Shown piece after piece: positions 12,351 to 22,858 of a stretch of DNA of 64,000 nt. The notes below the pieces were generated by a model. It saw only the letters and a list, made by a program, of their open reading frames with translations, had not been told where the DNA came from and did not search any database. The DNA comes from Siphonodentalium dalli (lineage: Eukaryota; Mollusca; Scaphopoda; Gadilida; Siphonodentaliidae): assembly GCA_032622095.1 (NCBI GenBank), contig CP136062.1, positions 38,316,918-38,380,917 of the forward strand. Direction: 5' to 3'. How positions within the stretch are numbered: position 1 is the first letter of the stretch; the number at the start of each line of letters is the position of its first letter. A program made the position numbers and the translations under genes.

Positions 12351-13078
12351 GTAATAAACATGTAATCAGCAGCTATGTTCGAAATTATAAACGGTACTTT
12401 CATGCTATCCGTCTCCGGATCATAGTTTTAAAGTTTCCGCATATTTCGGTACCATTTCCGCTACTCAGATACTAGAACGGTTGATGTAGGTGTCGCAGAT
12501 TTGTATTCGTTGGTGAATTTACAATACATTACCGAAATAAAGTGAGGTTTTCGAAGAACTGGAAAAAGATACCTATGGAATGTTGTAGATTGGCATCTAA
12601 GGTGTAAGAGGTACCAAAAGTTTTTAGTGAAAATATATTTTTTGTAGGAATACAGTTGAGTTCAAAATAGGTGGCAACAATTTTCTGTTTCGTTCCTTCC
12701 GTGACCTTTGGTCCCGGGTGGTGGTTCCGCCAATAAAAGAGGGGTTTTGACCAAATTCCAAGCTCCTGTGGATCAAGATGGGTTATTCCGTAATTTTAGG
12801 AACACCAGCGCAGGCATTATGATATTTTTCAAAAATATATATGTTCTTGAGTGTTTCATACGAACACCTGTTTTTTCTCAAATCGCTCTGATTAGTCAAA
12901 CACCGCGAAAATGATAACTTTAGAAAATATAACGGTACTATTTCATAACGACATCAGTTTGCCCTATTCGCATCATAGCAATTCAGCAGGACCACCAGCA
13001 TCATAGCATATTAGCAGGACCACTTGGCAAGGGGTGGCTTCCTAGTTCACGGACAATCTTCAGGTACAATGGCAGTCG

Positions 13079-14011
13079 TCACGGGTCGTATCCAAACAAC
13101 GTAAAGTCGTCATTATACATTCGTCTGATGCGCGATTTAAGGTCGTCTGGAATTTCCGCGTAGGCATTATCTCGTAGAAGATTCTTCTGCGCTCGTCGAG
13201 CCTCCCCCTCAAGGCTGTACTTTTTAAATATGTCAACGATAAGATCCGATCGCTGTAATGTAAATGGTTGGATCGCTTCGAGCTCAGCCTGGGGGAAGAC
13301 TGCTTTGTTGTTTATGCGACCTGTCAGTATGCTAGCAACCCAAATCCGATGCAAAATTCCCATAATAGACAGGCCACACGATGCATTGTTATTGAGGTAA
13401 AAATTGAGTTGATTTGGGATCAAGAATTTGTTCCTAGCTTTACCTTCTTTGTCGTTTGCAATACGAATCTCGTCAGTAATGTGAAGCTTTTGTCCAATGT
13501 ACTTCAGGTCATCGTCGAAAGTTTCCAATTTACCAACGAAATGAGGTTTAAAGTAACAGGGATCACACAACAACGTGATCGGGGCCCAATGCTGGTTAAT
13601 AACTCCCGGATTGTTCTCGTGGTTAGCGAGATATGCAATAAATTCTGCGAATGTTGGAATTCTACTACAATCGCCCAGATTCAATGCATTGAAGATTGGG
13701 AATTTGTTATTTCTGAATCCGAGCATCACCAATTTATCGACATATCCAGACCATAACCTCGACCAAGGATTTCGCACAAACATGTATCGGAACACATCCG
13801 GGCTACCCCAGACCTTGACCTTGGCCACCATCGGCTTTCCCACTCTTGATTCCAACTCGTCCGATATTCCCGAGCGCAGTAGTGTGCTTGCTGCTTTTGG
13901 AACCACGCACAGAGCAGATTTCAAGTTAGTCCAGTAAATTACGGTATTCGCTCTACCAGATATTGCGTCAGAGTTCCGGCACCTGGCTTCGATCAGCTTC
14001 ATCACCGTCAC
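13079..14011 (-). CDS. Carbohydrate sulfotransferase, terminal exon (HNK-1ST/CHST8-14 group)
   Basis: This encodes 310 residues and a TGA stop. Family members are Golgi type II membrane enzymes that move sulfate from PAPS to sugars of glycoproteins or proteoglycans. Numbering residues in the longer open frame that begins at ATG 14074: the 5'-phosphosulfate loop is CVVPKAAST (56-64, catalytic-type Lys60); the 3'-phosphate site is FVRNPWSRLWSGYVDK (99-114); then HWAPITLLCDPC (162-173), VGKLETF (180-186) and a C-terminal DFTLFGYDP. I place the 5' limit at 14011, not at ATG 14074, because a pyrimidine tract and CAG acceptor lie directly before it and the intervening codons show no homology. The frame is phase 0 at that junction. 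The N-terminal cytoplasmic tail, membrane anchor and stem must lie on upstream exons that I could not find, possibly beyond this window. The frame is intact, with no stop or frameshift. The exact sugar acceptor cannot be told. Confidence 0.85.
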   Translation of the reverse strand: MTVMKLIEARCRNSDAISGRANTVIYWTNLKSALCVVPKAASTLLRSGISDELESRVGKPMVAKVKVWGSPDVFRYMFVRNPWSRLWSGYVDKLVMLGFRNNKFPIFNALNLGDCSRIPTFAEFIAYLANHENNPGVINQHWAPITLLCDPCYFKPHFVGKLETFDDDLKYIGQKLHITDEIRIANDKEGKARNKFLIPNQLNFYLNNNASCGLSIMGILHRIWVASILTGRINNKAVFPQAELEAIQPFTLQRSDLIVDIFKKYSLEGEARRAQKNLLRDNAYAEIPDDLKSRIRRMYNDDFTLFGYDP

Positions 14012-14037
14012 CTGTGGAAAGTGAGCAGGAGAAGAAA
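14012..14037 (-). other. 3' splice acceptor of the sulfotransferase exon
   Basis: Read on the minus strand, a pyrimidine-rich stretch (TTTTCTTCTCCTGCTCAC) runs into TTTCCACAG, followed by GTGACGGTGATG of the exon. It is a strong match to an animal acceptor and defines the exon start. Confidence 0.8.
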
Positions 14038-14199
14038 ATTCAAAGCAGCATGAACTTTCAGGAATATTAGTCAACCGCCCTGCACCAAATTTGGAATTTA
14101 ATTACGGATCATGTCAATTTCCAAAACAAGTGACCTAATAATACGTTGTATTTACGGACACGTATTCTTCAACATTTACGTGGAAAATACGCGCACGTT

Positions 14200-14455
14200 C
14201 GATTTAAAATATAGGTGTTATTTACGGATGAATTATTTTCTAAATAACACATTTATGAATGCGTTAAATTTCAAATATGCGTGCAGTTTGTGTGAATTTA
14301 TATACCAAATAACACATTTATGGATGCTTTAAATTTCAAATATACGTGCAATTTACGTGCATTTATTTTCGAAATATAACACATTATGGATGCGTTAAAT
14401 TTCACATATACGTGCAATATAGGTATAAATTATATTCGAAATAACACAAGTCCGA
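14200..14455. repeat. Minisatellite, about 65-bp unit, 3-4 copies
   Basis: AATAACACATTTATGGATGC, TTAAATTTCA.ATATACGTGCA and GAATTTAT.TTCGA recur at about 14240, 14305 and 14374. The copies are diverged and AT-rich, and lie in the presumed intron upstream of the sulfotransferase exon. Confidence 0.7.
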
Positions 14456-14489
14456 TTTTTGTATCAACCCATACACCCTGTGTTACGCC

Positions 14490-14665
14490 GAGTTATGTAG
14501 TAACTGACGAGTTTTGTGGTAGCTCACGAGTTATGTAGTAACAATCGACGAGTTTTGTGGTAGCTCACGAGTTTTGTAGTAAAATCGACGAGTTATGTAG
14601 TAATTTCAGGTTACGAGTTTTGTAGTAAAATATCGACGAGTTTTGTAGTAAAAAAACAAGCTAAC
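14490..14665 (+). repeat. Short-motif array ACGAGTTTTGTAGTAA
   Basis: About eight copies of ACGAGTT(T/A)TGT(A/G)GTA, separated by GCTCACG or AATCG spacers. The same arrangement occurs in reverse complement at about 24750-24925 with the same order of variants, so the two are inverted homologous copies about 10.3 kb apart. Confidence 0.8.
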
Positions 14666-14679
14666 GAGGTTTTTTTTTT

Positions 14680-15239
14680 CTTTGATTTTTCAACTACATG
14701 TATTATGATTGAATATGCAGAGTGTTACTTTGTCAAATCACATGGGTATCCTCAAGAACGAACCAAGAACCAAGAGGTGGCGTAGAGTTGTCTATATTGC
14801 AAAAACAAAGTGAAACGATTATTGGTAACAATAACTGTATGGTACGCATGCATGACTCGCCGCTCTCTTTTGTTTCACGGTTACTGTTGGTTGCGTTTAT
14901 TTCTTAAAGTGCACAAGCCGCGAATCCATTATGCACTGAGAGAAAAATGACGAACCACATTTGGTTTTCCACCACGATAGATAGTTTATTCTATTTCACC
15001 AAATACAACATGGTATTAAGAAATAGGACGCGACGTCTGACGTAATGAGGGCCAGGTTCAAGTTAATAACATGGCCATAGTACTTCTAGGTACGAAGTTT
15101 GGCTCAGATCTGATGAGAAACGAAGCAGCAGTGACGAGGGACCAACATCAAGTTGAGCTACAACGTCATTAACGTCCACCACACACACTTACACAAAAAA
15201 ACATTGCATTTACTATATACGATTGTATTACACTGACAA
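14680..15239. other. Non-coding, no gene supported
   Basis: Nothing recognisable beyond a poly(T) tract at about 14668-14680. Confidence 0.35.
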
Positions 15240-15360
15240 TAAATTCGGTTTTTATTGGTATTGATCAATACCAAATCTGATTCCCTTGGTTTTGATCAAA
15301 ACCAAATCTGAATCCCTTGGTTTTGAGGACATGTTCAATACCATATATTGGTTTTGACCG
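15240..15360. repeat. Small repeat built on GGTTTTGATCAAAACC
   Basis: Contains TATTGATCAATACC, CTTGGTTTTGATCAAAACCA and two copies of AAATCTGA.TCCCTTGG. It uses the same palindromic core as the 57-bp array at 24000-24650. Confidence 0.6.
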
Positions 15361-15889
15361 ATAGTCTTCAAGAGTTATCGTTACTGTTTCCGTGGAGCAC
15401 ACGGCCAGATTGGAGGTCGCCATTTTATTTCGAAGCGACTGAAACACATTATAGTGTTAAAATCACAGCAAATAACTTAGACTGGTTCAATGGGTGATCA
15501 CAGATATGTTTCGTGATGGCCGGACAATCTTATCTTCGGGAATCTTGACATGTATGTATCTACAAACTTTTAATTATAGGATGCTTTCGGTTTCGACTTC
15601 AACTTTACACGAAATCTTCACACATATTTTGTATCACCACAAAAGCTCATATGGGCACCAACACGATAGAGAAGTGACAGAACATTTCAAACTCGACAAA
15701 TAAGATTATGCCTTTGTCAATGGATAAGAGATAACAAATTTTCATCAAAAAGACTTCAAGTTGAAAAATACATTTCTCAGTAAATTTGATAAAAATTTGT
15801 CATGCTGTTTCAAATTGGTCATGTTCACAGTAATTTATCAGGTTTAGAACTTTAGGTCATGTTTATGGAATGGCATGTACTTTTACATT
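15361..15889. other. Non-coding, no gene supported
   Basis: Short open frames only, with no domain or splice context. Confidence 0.35.
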
Positions 15890-17110
15890 TATTCCTTATT
15901 TTCGCTTAAGCTTAAATCACTTACGCGTAAATGCAAATTATTTTGCTCAAATGCAAATCATTTACGCTTGAGCACGAAAAGATCATAATTTTCATATATA
16001 TGCTTAAGTGCAAATAAGAAGTAAATATTAAAACCATGTCCCATATTGTATGGGAGTTCAAATTCACATTTAATAGCCAATTACGCTTAAGTGTAATGCA
16101 TTAAGACATTACACATGAGCGTAATTTCAGATTTCCATTATGTTTTTCAAAGCATCATCTATTAAACTTAAGTGTAAAGCCATTACGCTTGGGCGTAATG
16201 TCGTTATGCTTAAGCGTAATGTCAATACGCTTAAGCGTAATTCATATTCCATATGTGAAAACTCCCCTGAAGCTGAAATGGATGCAGCCAATTCCTGATG
16301 CTAGTAACTTTTGACAAATATCGAGCTTAGATTATATCATTATATGTAAGGTAATAAGGCTATACAAATATGTTATGCTTAAGCGTAATGGCAGTGCGCT
16401 TAAGTGTATTTTTCAATTTTCAGTGCTTTATGACTAATTGGATTCTCTCAATATTAAATCTATTTTGAACCCTTAAGCATAAGTAGCTATTAAATATGAA
16501 TTTGGCCTCCCATACCAATATGGGTGAACCACAAATCAATCTTTATTTAGACCGATCTGTCTAAATGTGTTGGGTAATCAGTCTAAACAGATTGAATGTT
16601 GACAATTTGCCAATAGATAAGACATAAAATTTTCATAAAAAAAAATCTTAAAGTTGAAAAAGACATTTGGCAGTTTATTTGATAAAAAGTTGTCATTCCG
16701 TTTGAAAATTATCATGATTCATGGGAATTTATCAGGTCTATGTGAATAGGTGTATGGGAGGCCATGCGAAAATTACTTAAACTTTAGAATAAAAAAATTA
16801 TGGATCATATTTATGCTCAAGCGCAAATAAGGTACAAATGTTAAAATCGCATCCCATATTGGTGAACCATCGAATGTTCTTTATTTGACCGATCGGTCTG
16901 AAACGTCTAGACCAATTGGTCTAAAGTCTTCCTGTCAGTACCTTCTCTGACACCGGTCTAACTAAATTGTAAGAGAAGGAAAGCATTTTCACATTTATTC
17001 ATTATTTGCGCAAAAGTGCTAATTATTTACTCTTAAGCACAAATTATTTACGCTTAAGCGCAAATTATTTACAAATGAGCACAAATCATTATCATTTATT
17101 CTTAAGCACA
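15890..17110. repeat. Cluster of CGCTTAAGCG-type palindromes
   Basis: The palindrome TTACGCTTAAGCGTAA and one- or two-base variants (ATGCTTAAGCGTAATG, TTACGCTTGGGCGTAATG, GAGCACAAAT) recur more than 15 times in four clusters: 15901-15985, 16081-16250, 16370-16412 and 16985-17110. Spacing is irregular. TCAATCTTTATT..ACCGATC.GTCT occurs at 16537 and 16878, which suggests a duplicated larger unit. No coding content. Confidence 0.7.
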
Positions 17111-17423
17111 AAATTGACAAATGGATCACCCAGACCTGTTTGAATTTTATAATATTTCATTAATTAATCATATAATCAAAATGAAGATAATTATGTAACA
17201 ACATAGACATAAAAATTTGATGGGCTTACTAAGGCTAAGGGGTTACCTTTTCCACCCGCACCCACTGAATAATTATTGTTTTAAATATAAAAACTTAATG
17301 CTAACAACAGTTGTATGATATTTTATTTATATGAACATGACTATACGTCGTTCAATAAATGGACCCGATATTTACGACCTATTTTAATCATGCACAAATT
17401 ACAAATCAAAAAATTATTTGCAT
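17111..17423. other. AT-rich non-coding DNA
   Basis: No gene or repeat recognised. Confidence 0.35.
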
Positions 17424-17431
17424 GTATTCGT

Positions 17432-18273
17432 CACAGGCCTTCTAAACAGTGATAATTGAGTGATATTTTGGATTTTGAAGTAATTAGACCACTTACCTTG
17501 TATAGAAGTACCAGGTGTGCATCAAGCACTTGGGTCGAAATTTGGTCATGTCGTCATTGTCGATAAATAAAATAGGTTAAAGTCTATTTTTTCATCCAAT
17601 TTACCATTAAACTGCGATGTTTTTACAGCAACTGGTGCCTCTATTTTTGAAGAAACATATGCCGTTGGCAGAATCAATGTATCTCACCTGTATCATGTCT
17701 ATTATTCAACAAATATGACTTGTTTCTTTCAGACATTTTACATGGCGCATCGGCCAGAATCAGGACCGGTCAACGTCATAAATCGTTCTCAGCTACCTAT
17801 TACAATTTCCTGATATGATGATGACGTAGCAATATGGCGACCAGCCTGTGTTAATGAACCGTTTTAAAAAATTGAAACATACGGGCACACACTTTTGTGT
17901 GACCCAAATGAAACGGGAATAAGTCAACCGATATTATTGATGACGTCGTGTACTCAAATATTCGCCACTATCGCGGACATGCTGGTGAACACAGTGGCCG
18001 AAATATAAAATCTAAAATGACGGATAATTCGAGAAGAGGGCATCCTACAACAATTTGGACAGCGGATTCGTGTTTATCGTAATTAGAAGCACATGTTGGA
18101 GTATAATATAGTGGTAAAAATATAATATTTGAAAAGATTTGAACACTTTGAAAAATATTGGGTCGAAATTTGTAAATTTACAACCTTTCTTATGCACTCC
18201 TGTCTCTTTCTTAGTATTTGATGCATTAAATTTCTATTTATTAAGATCTCAGTCACTGTTTAGAAGGCCTGTG
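17432..18273. mobile_element. Non-autonomous DNA transposon with 8-bp target duplication
   Basis: The ends are inverted copies of CACAGGCCTTCTAAACAGTG, and the element is flanked on both sides by the identical octamer GTATTCGT (17424-17431 and 18274-18281). Sub-terminal GGGTCGAAATTTG marks occur at about 17531 and 18154. An 8-bp target duplication fits hAT, and also P or Merlin; hAT is the commonest in animals. The 842-bp interior has no transposase frame. Confidence 0.85.
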
Positions 18274-18281
18274 GTATTCGT

Positions 18282-18650
18282 ATCTTCGAATTATTGAAAA
18301 TTATGAAATTAGCACATGCTGCACGACCACTGAGCCTCACTTGTGTCTACTTGCTGCCCACGGACCCAAACAGGTAAGGTCATATAGGCAGAAAATTACG
18401 GCATACAAACTGATTACCCGTATAATTTTCCTAAAAAAATAAATTACCTCGAGGCAGCTTTTAGTTTCCCTCATGATCCTTCGGCAGACATATATTCTCA
18501 AAATATTTGTCTTCACATTGATATAATGACCACTATTCATGTGGTTCTATCAGTGTCTACTGTTAACACAATGAAGTCATGATAGCAATTTTTTTACCTG
18601 TCTTGTTGACTTATAAAATAAATTAAGAATTTCCTCGCGTGGGCTTGTTA
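18282..18650. other. Non-coding, no gene supported
   Basis: No exon or repeat recognised. Confidence 0.35.
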
Positions 18651-19260
18651 TGTTACATGAGCCGGGACATCTCGGTTAGTGAACCTTCAGACGACCACGA
18701 TTCAATCGTAAGTGGAAGGATTTTCGTCGTAGGAAGTAACAGGAAGATGGAGTGCGCATGCTCACGTCTAAATCGTAGAACAAAAAATAATATCAGACAG
18801 TGTTTGATTTTAGATACGATATCGTGGCGTATCCTTGGTTACATCCACTTGCGACGTAATCGCAGTCGTGTGTATGTAAAAATCGTAGCTGGAAATGGTC
18901 GTAGGGTAGCCAATCACATGCTTTAGAACAACCTACGATAGAATAATGCACGTGACATCGCAATCGTCTGAACAAACTATCCACGATCTCATCAGGCCCG
19001 GTCCCTCCACTTACGATGTGTATCGTGGTCGTCTGAAGGTACACTTAGCCGAGACAACACAGTCTGCGGGGACAAATCAATCATGCTGTTATGTGAGCTG
19101 AGACAACTCGGTTAGCTGGGACAACTCGGTAGTCAACGTCAACCGAGTTGTCCCAACTAGCTAACCGAGTTGTCCCAGCTAGCTAACCGAGTTGTCCCAG
19201 CTAGCTAACCGAGTTGTCCCAGCTAGCTCGGTTTGACGAGTTGACGCGGCTCATGTAACA
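18651..19260. mobile_element. MITE with TGTTACATGAGCCG ends and an internal 22-bp array
   Basis: TGTTACATGAGCCG at 18651 is mirrored at 19247-19260. A second inverted pair (CCTTCAGACGACCACGAT at about 18687 and its complement near 19020, each followed by CGTAAGTGGA) lies inside. Between the right members, 19141-19228 holds four tandem 22-bp units containing AACCGAGTTGTCCCAGCTAG. An oppositely oriented pair of the same motif precedes it at 19092-19125. No transposase frame and no clear target duplication. Confidence 0.7.
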
Positions 19261-19391
19261 GCACACCATTATTTTCAGGGCACGTATGCCGGGGTGGATG
19301 TGTGGTCGACGGGACCAAAAAAGCTTTCCGCAACTCAAATTTTTTTTTCCTGCATGTTTTTTTTACTGTTTTTGCAATAAGTTTGGCTTAA

Positions 19392-19673
19392 AGGTACTCA
19401 ATCCGATCAGACGCTCCTAAATTACTATTTCTTTGGCTTCAGGGTTATTAATTGGTTTAAACAGAACACTCGAGCGGTAATAATTTACCACTCAATTTTT
19501 TCTGTTTAAACTCTAGTTTCTGGCCCAGAAAGAATTTAAATAACTAACTTGAAAAATCTATATCTGATCACGCTGAGCTTTGACAGGTAGGTTCCTTGAC
19601 ACGATTCAAATATATTTTAACCCCGAAGCCAAAGAAATAGTAATTTAGGAGCGTCTGATCGGATTGAGTACCT
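19392..19673. mobile_element. TTAA-flanked MITE
   Basis: The 282-bp element is bounded by TTAA (19388-19391 and 19674-19677). It has near-perfect inverted ends of about 55 bp beginning AGGTACTCAATCCGATCAGA and including CTATTTCTTTGGCTTC. TTAA duplications mark piggyBac and Kolobok. The AGG terminus argues against piggyBac (usually CC-initial), so Kolobok-type is my inference. Diverged relatives: 21041-21390 and a single end near 54130-54172. Confidence 0.85.
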
Positions 19674-19677
19674 TTAA

Positions 19678-20620
19678 AACACATTAGAATAAGAGAAATA
19701 ATGTAATTCTAACTGCTAAACTGGCTGCAGGCAGTTATCGTGTTGTATTTTGTTGCAAATTTTGAAATCCAAGATGGCCGAATGACCCCAAAATGACACA
19801 TTCCTATTTACATGTTATGTTAACATCCATGAATGCACAGAAATTCATATACAGCTGTTTACATTGAATTCCCCCCCCGCCCCCCCCCCCCCCCACCCTC
19901 GCAAATCTCTGTTTTAGTGATAAAATGGGGGTTGGGTGTCCAAATATGGTCGAAAAAACTGCCGAAAACAGAAAAACAATTTGGATGTGGGGATGAGTGA
20001 GTCCCAACTAGGGTCGAAAAGTAAAAATCAGCATACGTGCCTGAATTATTTTCCGAGCTCACCCCTTTATCCAGTTAGGATTCTCTCTTAACTAAAATAT
20101 GGTAATACAGACCAAATAAGGAATTTACTATGATAGTATTGTGAGTTGTAAGTTGTAGATGCACCAAACACAAATCCAAATATAAGGAAATGATGCATTA
20201 TCGTGACTCTGCTTATAAACAATTCACTGCTCTTTTTGCTCGACTTGCATTTTCTCTGACACAAAGCGTGTTTTGTGAATAATATCACATTCATATAATA
20301 ATTATGCTATACTATATAATAGTATCTTCTTGAGGAAATTATCATAATTTGATAAATGTTATTTCTAAACTATAACCTAAATGAAGGCCGCCCGCCCCGA
20401 AGTCATGAAGAATGTGATTACTAACACCCCCACCCATGATGGGTATTTCACCTGTCATCAAACCATGCTACATGTATGACATGCCTGCAATAATGTTTTC
20501 TTTGTTTGAAATCCTATATGTCGTGGCCAGTACATTGAAAAGAGTTATATCCAGAACAATATGTGATATTTTAAGTAAATCTATAGATGTACATGTCATT
20601 TCACATACTAGTGCATGTCC
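19678..20620. other. Non-coding with a long poly(C) tract
   Basis: 19765-19860 is an AAGATGGC-type dispersed repeat. 19869-19897 is an almost pure C tract. 19920-20070 resembles 34950-35070 and 62640-62740 (CGAAAACAGA.AAACA, GGGTCGAAA, GCATACGTGCC). No gene. Confidence 0.5.
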
Positions 20621-20863
20621 AAGCCTTGAAATGGTGTGCCTGTCATTTGCAGAATGATGTCCCCAGAGGGTGAGTTTAGTGATGGTACCCCACACAGTGG
20701 GCTAGCATCACCAAATGCACCCTCTGGAGAGCTCATGCTGCTTACACCTCAGCAGAAGGAGGTTCACAGAGGGTGATGCTAGCCCACTATTTGGGGTACC
20801 ATAACTAAATTCTTTCTCTGGGGACCTCATTCTGCAAATGACAGACACACTATTTCAAGGCTT
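20621..20863. repeat. Imperfect hairpin, about 115-bp arms
   Basis: Left marks AAGCCTTGAAAT, TGTCATTTGCAGAATGA, GTCCCCAGAG, GTACCCCA and GTGGGCTAGCATCACC recur in reverse complement at the right in mirrored order, ending at 20863. The mismatches mean the two arms have diverged since duplication. A foldback MITE or an inverted duplication is likely. A long precursor hairpin RNA is possible but unsupported. Confidence 0.75.
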
Positions 20864-21040
20864 GTTGGCATCATTTTATAAGACCTGTATGTTATATTTT
20901 ATAGAGGACTGTCAGCTAGAAGTCTTGCTGTGGAAGTAAATTGACTGGAAGACGTACACTGGACCAAAGTTGGAACTTGGATGTATTCAATTTACAACTG
21001 TACATGTAAGTTTTTATATAAATACGCATCACTTAGAAGA

Positions 21041-21390
21041 TGTATAATCTGATTTGACGCCCCCTAAATAACTATTTCTTCAGCTTCGGGTTTAAATAAT
21101 ATTTTATTTGAGTTGAGAATCCTATCCATCAAAGCTCTGAGTTATCAAATCTGTTAATTTTATCCACCTCGATTATTTGTCAGCCTACCAAACATTCCAC
21201 TTACTTCTTCTAGAAATATGCAGATATACAAGATATTGAGAGGTCCCGCAAGGTCATCACAAATCAATTTCGGAAGATAACATTATGAAAAGTAATGTTT
21301 GATGACTATTGGCTTTCGGTGTAAATTTCCGTTGTTGTTCATGTTGTAACTGGATGATCCGGGGACAATCAGATCAGATTGTGCACCTTT
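21041..21390. repeat. Diverged relative of the TTAA MITE
   Basis: The left end (ATAATCTGATTTGACGCCCC, then CTATTTCTTCAGCTTCGGG) and the right end (GATCAGATTGTGCACCTTTAA) match the termini of 19392-19673 with many substitutions. Confidence 0.6.
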
Positions 21391-21685
21391 AACAAAAAGC
21401 CTTATGTTGTATGTTTGTTGAATTTAGGTCTAAATTCCCTACCTATGGAAAAGAGTCCAAACCAATAATGTCTAGCAGATTGTGTACTTATAAGTGTCAT
21501 GGTATGGAATAAGACTAAATAAAATAATACCTGTGAAGGTTAACTGGAGATTTAAAAAACAGGGGCAATTGGGGGGGGGGGGGGGTGGGTGAATAATCAC
21601 TGCATTTTGCACTTTAATTCACAGAATACTGATGACACTATATAAACCATAGCCATGATAGCCTTATAAATGGCCTAGTAAATAT
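21391..21685. other. Non-coding with a G tract
   Basis: A run of about 16 G, broken once by T, lies at 21570-21590. No gene. Confidence 0.4.
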
Positions 21686-21830
21686 CCAATAACCTGATGT
21701 GCTTTTAAAGACAAATTAAAGTGATGTGAAACAATCCAGTGAGGTGTTCCCGGACATGCTGATGGAATAATAAACAATCATGCCAAAATAATTAGTCAAA
21801 TAGTCAGAAAACACCAATTAAAGTCAGTGA
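21686..21830 (+). repeat. Single-arm copy of the 118-bp palindrome arm
   Basis: CCAATAACCTGATGTGCTTT through AACAATCATGCCAAAATAAT matches the arm of the palindrome at 22209-22454 almost base for base. It continues through AGTCAGAAAA, which equals the complement of the palindrome loop. Confidence 0.85.
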
Positions 21831-22208
21831 CTAGTATAATAGTAGTGGGACAATCATTTCAGTAATGTTTATACTCAATAAGGTGCCCTGAATAAAGTAG
21901 TAAATGTTTACATTTGTGCGTGGTTCAACCGTTGAATTCTCTGAAATGCTACAGTGGATATGCTGGAATTTTAGTTCTTAATCTCAGGTTTTTGCTACAT
22001 AATTCCAGTGGGGATAGTGTTTGGATACTAACTGATTGTTTATATACACCCATATATGCCTGTTTAAAAAAGGGATGTATTATGCTGCATGTCTGTCTGT
22101 TAGTTCGCTTTTTGATTCCAGATGTCAGATGATAACTTTAGATAGTCTCAACTGAGTTGAATGAAATTTGAAATGTGTGTGTTTTAATGTACAAAATACA
22201 GGTCAATA

Positions 22209-22454
22209 ACCAATAACCTGATGTGCTTTTAAAGACAAATTAAAGTGATGTGAAACAATCCAGTGAGGTGTTCCCGGACCTGCTGATGGAATAATAAACA
22301 ATCATGCCAAAATAATTTATCCAAATTTTTCTGACTATTTGGATAAATTATTTTGGCATGATTGTTTATTATTCCATCAGCAGGTCCGGGAACACCTCAC
22401 TGGATTGTTTCACATCACTTTAATTTGTCTTTAAAAGCACATCAGGTTATTGGT
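22209..22454. repeat. Perfect palindrome: 118-bp arms, 10-nt loop
   Basis: 22209-22326 and 22337-22454 are exact reverse complements, with TTTTCTGACT between them. The unpaired relative lies 0.5 kb upstream (21686). Both copies are associated with a GTGGGGATAGTGTTT motif (about 22010 and 22453). Zero arm divergence implies a very recent inverted duplication, gene conversion, or an assembly or cloning artefact. Confidence 0.95.
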
Positions 22455-22636
22455 GGGGATAGTGTTTTGGTTCAGCACGTCAATTTCACCAGAGTTAAAG
22501 GCCTTTTGTTGGAATTGCCATGGGCATATTTTGCCATGTCCTAACAATGCTTTTAATATTCAATGAAATAAGTCTGCAATATATGTCTTTAAATCTGACT
22601 TTTCCTAAACATAGTATTTTATGCATTTCTTTTCAG

Positions 22637-22851
22637 AGTATGTTCGTTCACTGGCATTGGAAACTTTAGTACCAGAATGTGCACAGCATACAGAGGAGGC
22701 ATGTGTGTTATCTGTGCAGATACAATATGTTATTCGTCAACTTTTCATTCATAAATATTGCACCACAATATACAAGTGTGGTGCAGCCTGTGGGAAGTTA
22801 GTAACATGCTATGCTGTCAAGTGCTGCTATATTCATCAAATGCTAATATAA
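22637..22851 (+). CDS. Possible coding exon, unknown product
   Basis: An excellent acceptor (GCATTTCTTTTCAG, ending at 22636) precedes an open frame of about 70 codons ending at TAA 22849-22851. The product is rich in Cys (about eight) and leucine, and includes YVRSLALETLVPECAQHTEE. I do not recognise the family. If real it would be a terminal exon. No donor-bearing partner upstream was identified, and nearby sequence is repeat-rich, so this may be chance. Confidence 0.25.
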
Positions 22852-22858
22852 AGGAGTT

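Larger units (their letters stand above)
9295..13060. mobile_element. Foldback-like element with long diverged inverted ends
   Basis: About 9295-9895 and about 12455-13060 are inverted copies. Shared marks in order are TCCTGCTGAATTGCTAT, GTACCGTTATAT, CGCGGTGTTT, CACAGGAGCTTGGAATTTGG, CCACCCGGGACCAAAGG and GACACCTACATCA. Each end is some 550-600 bp, clearly diverged and with indels. A one-ended relative lies at about 52150-52330. The interior holds a separate MITE (11202-11668) and degenerate tandem repeats, and no transposase is seen. The right end runs to within about 20-40 bp of the stop codon of the sulfotransferase gene. The superfamily is not assignable, and exact outer limits and target duplication were not found. 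Confidence 0.7.
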
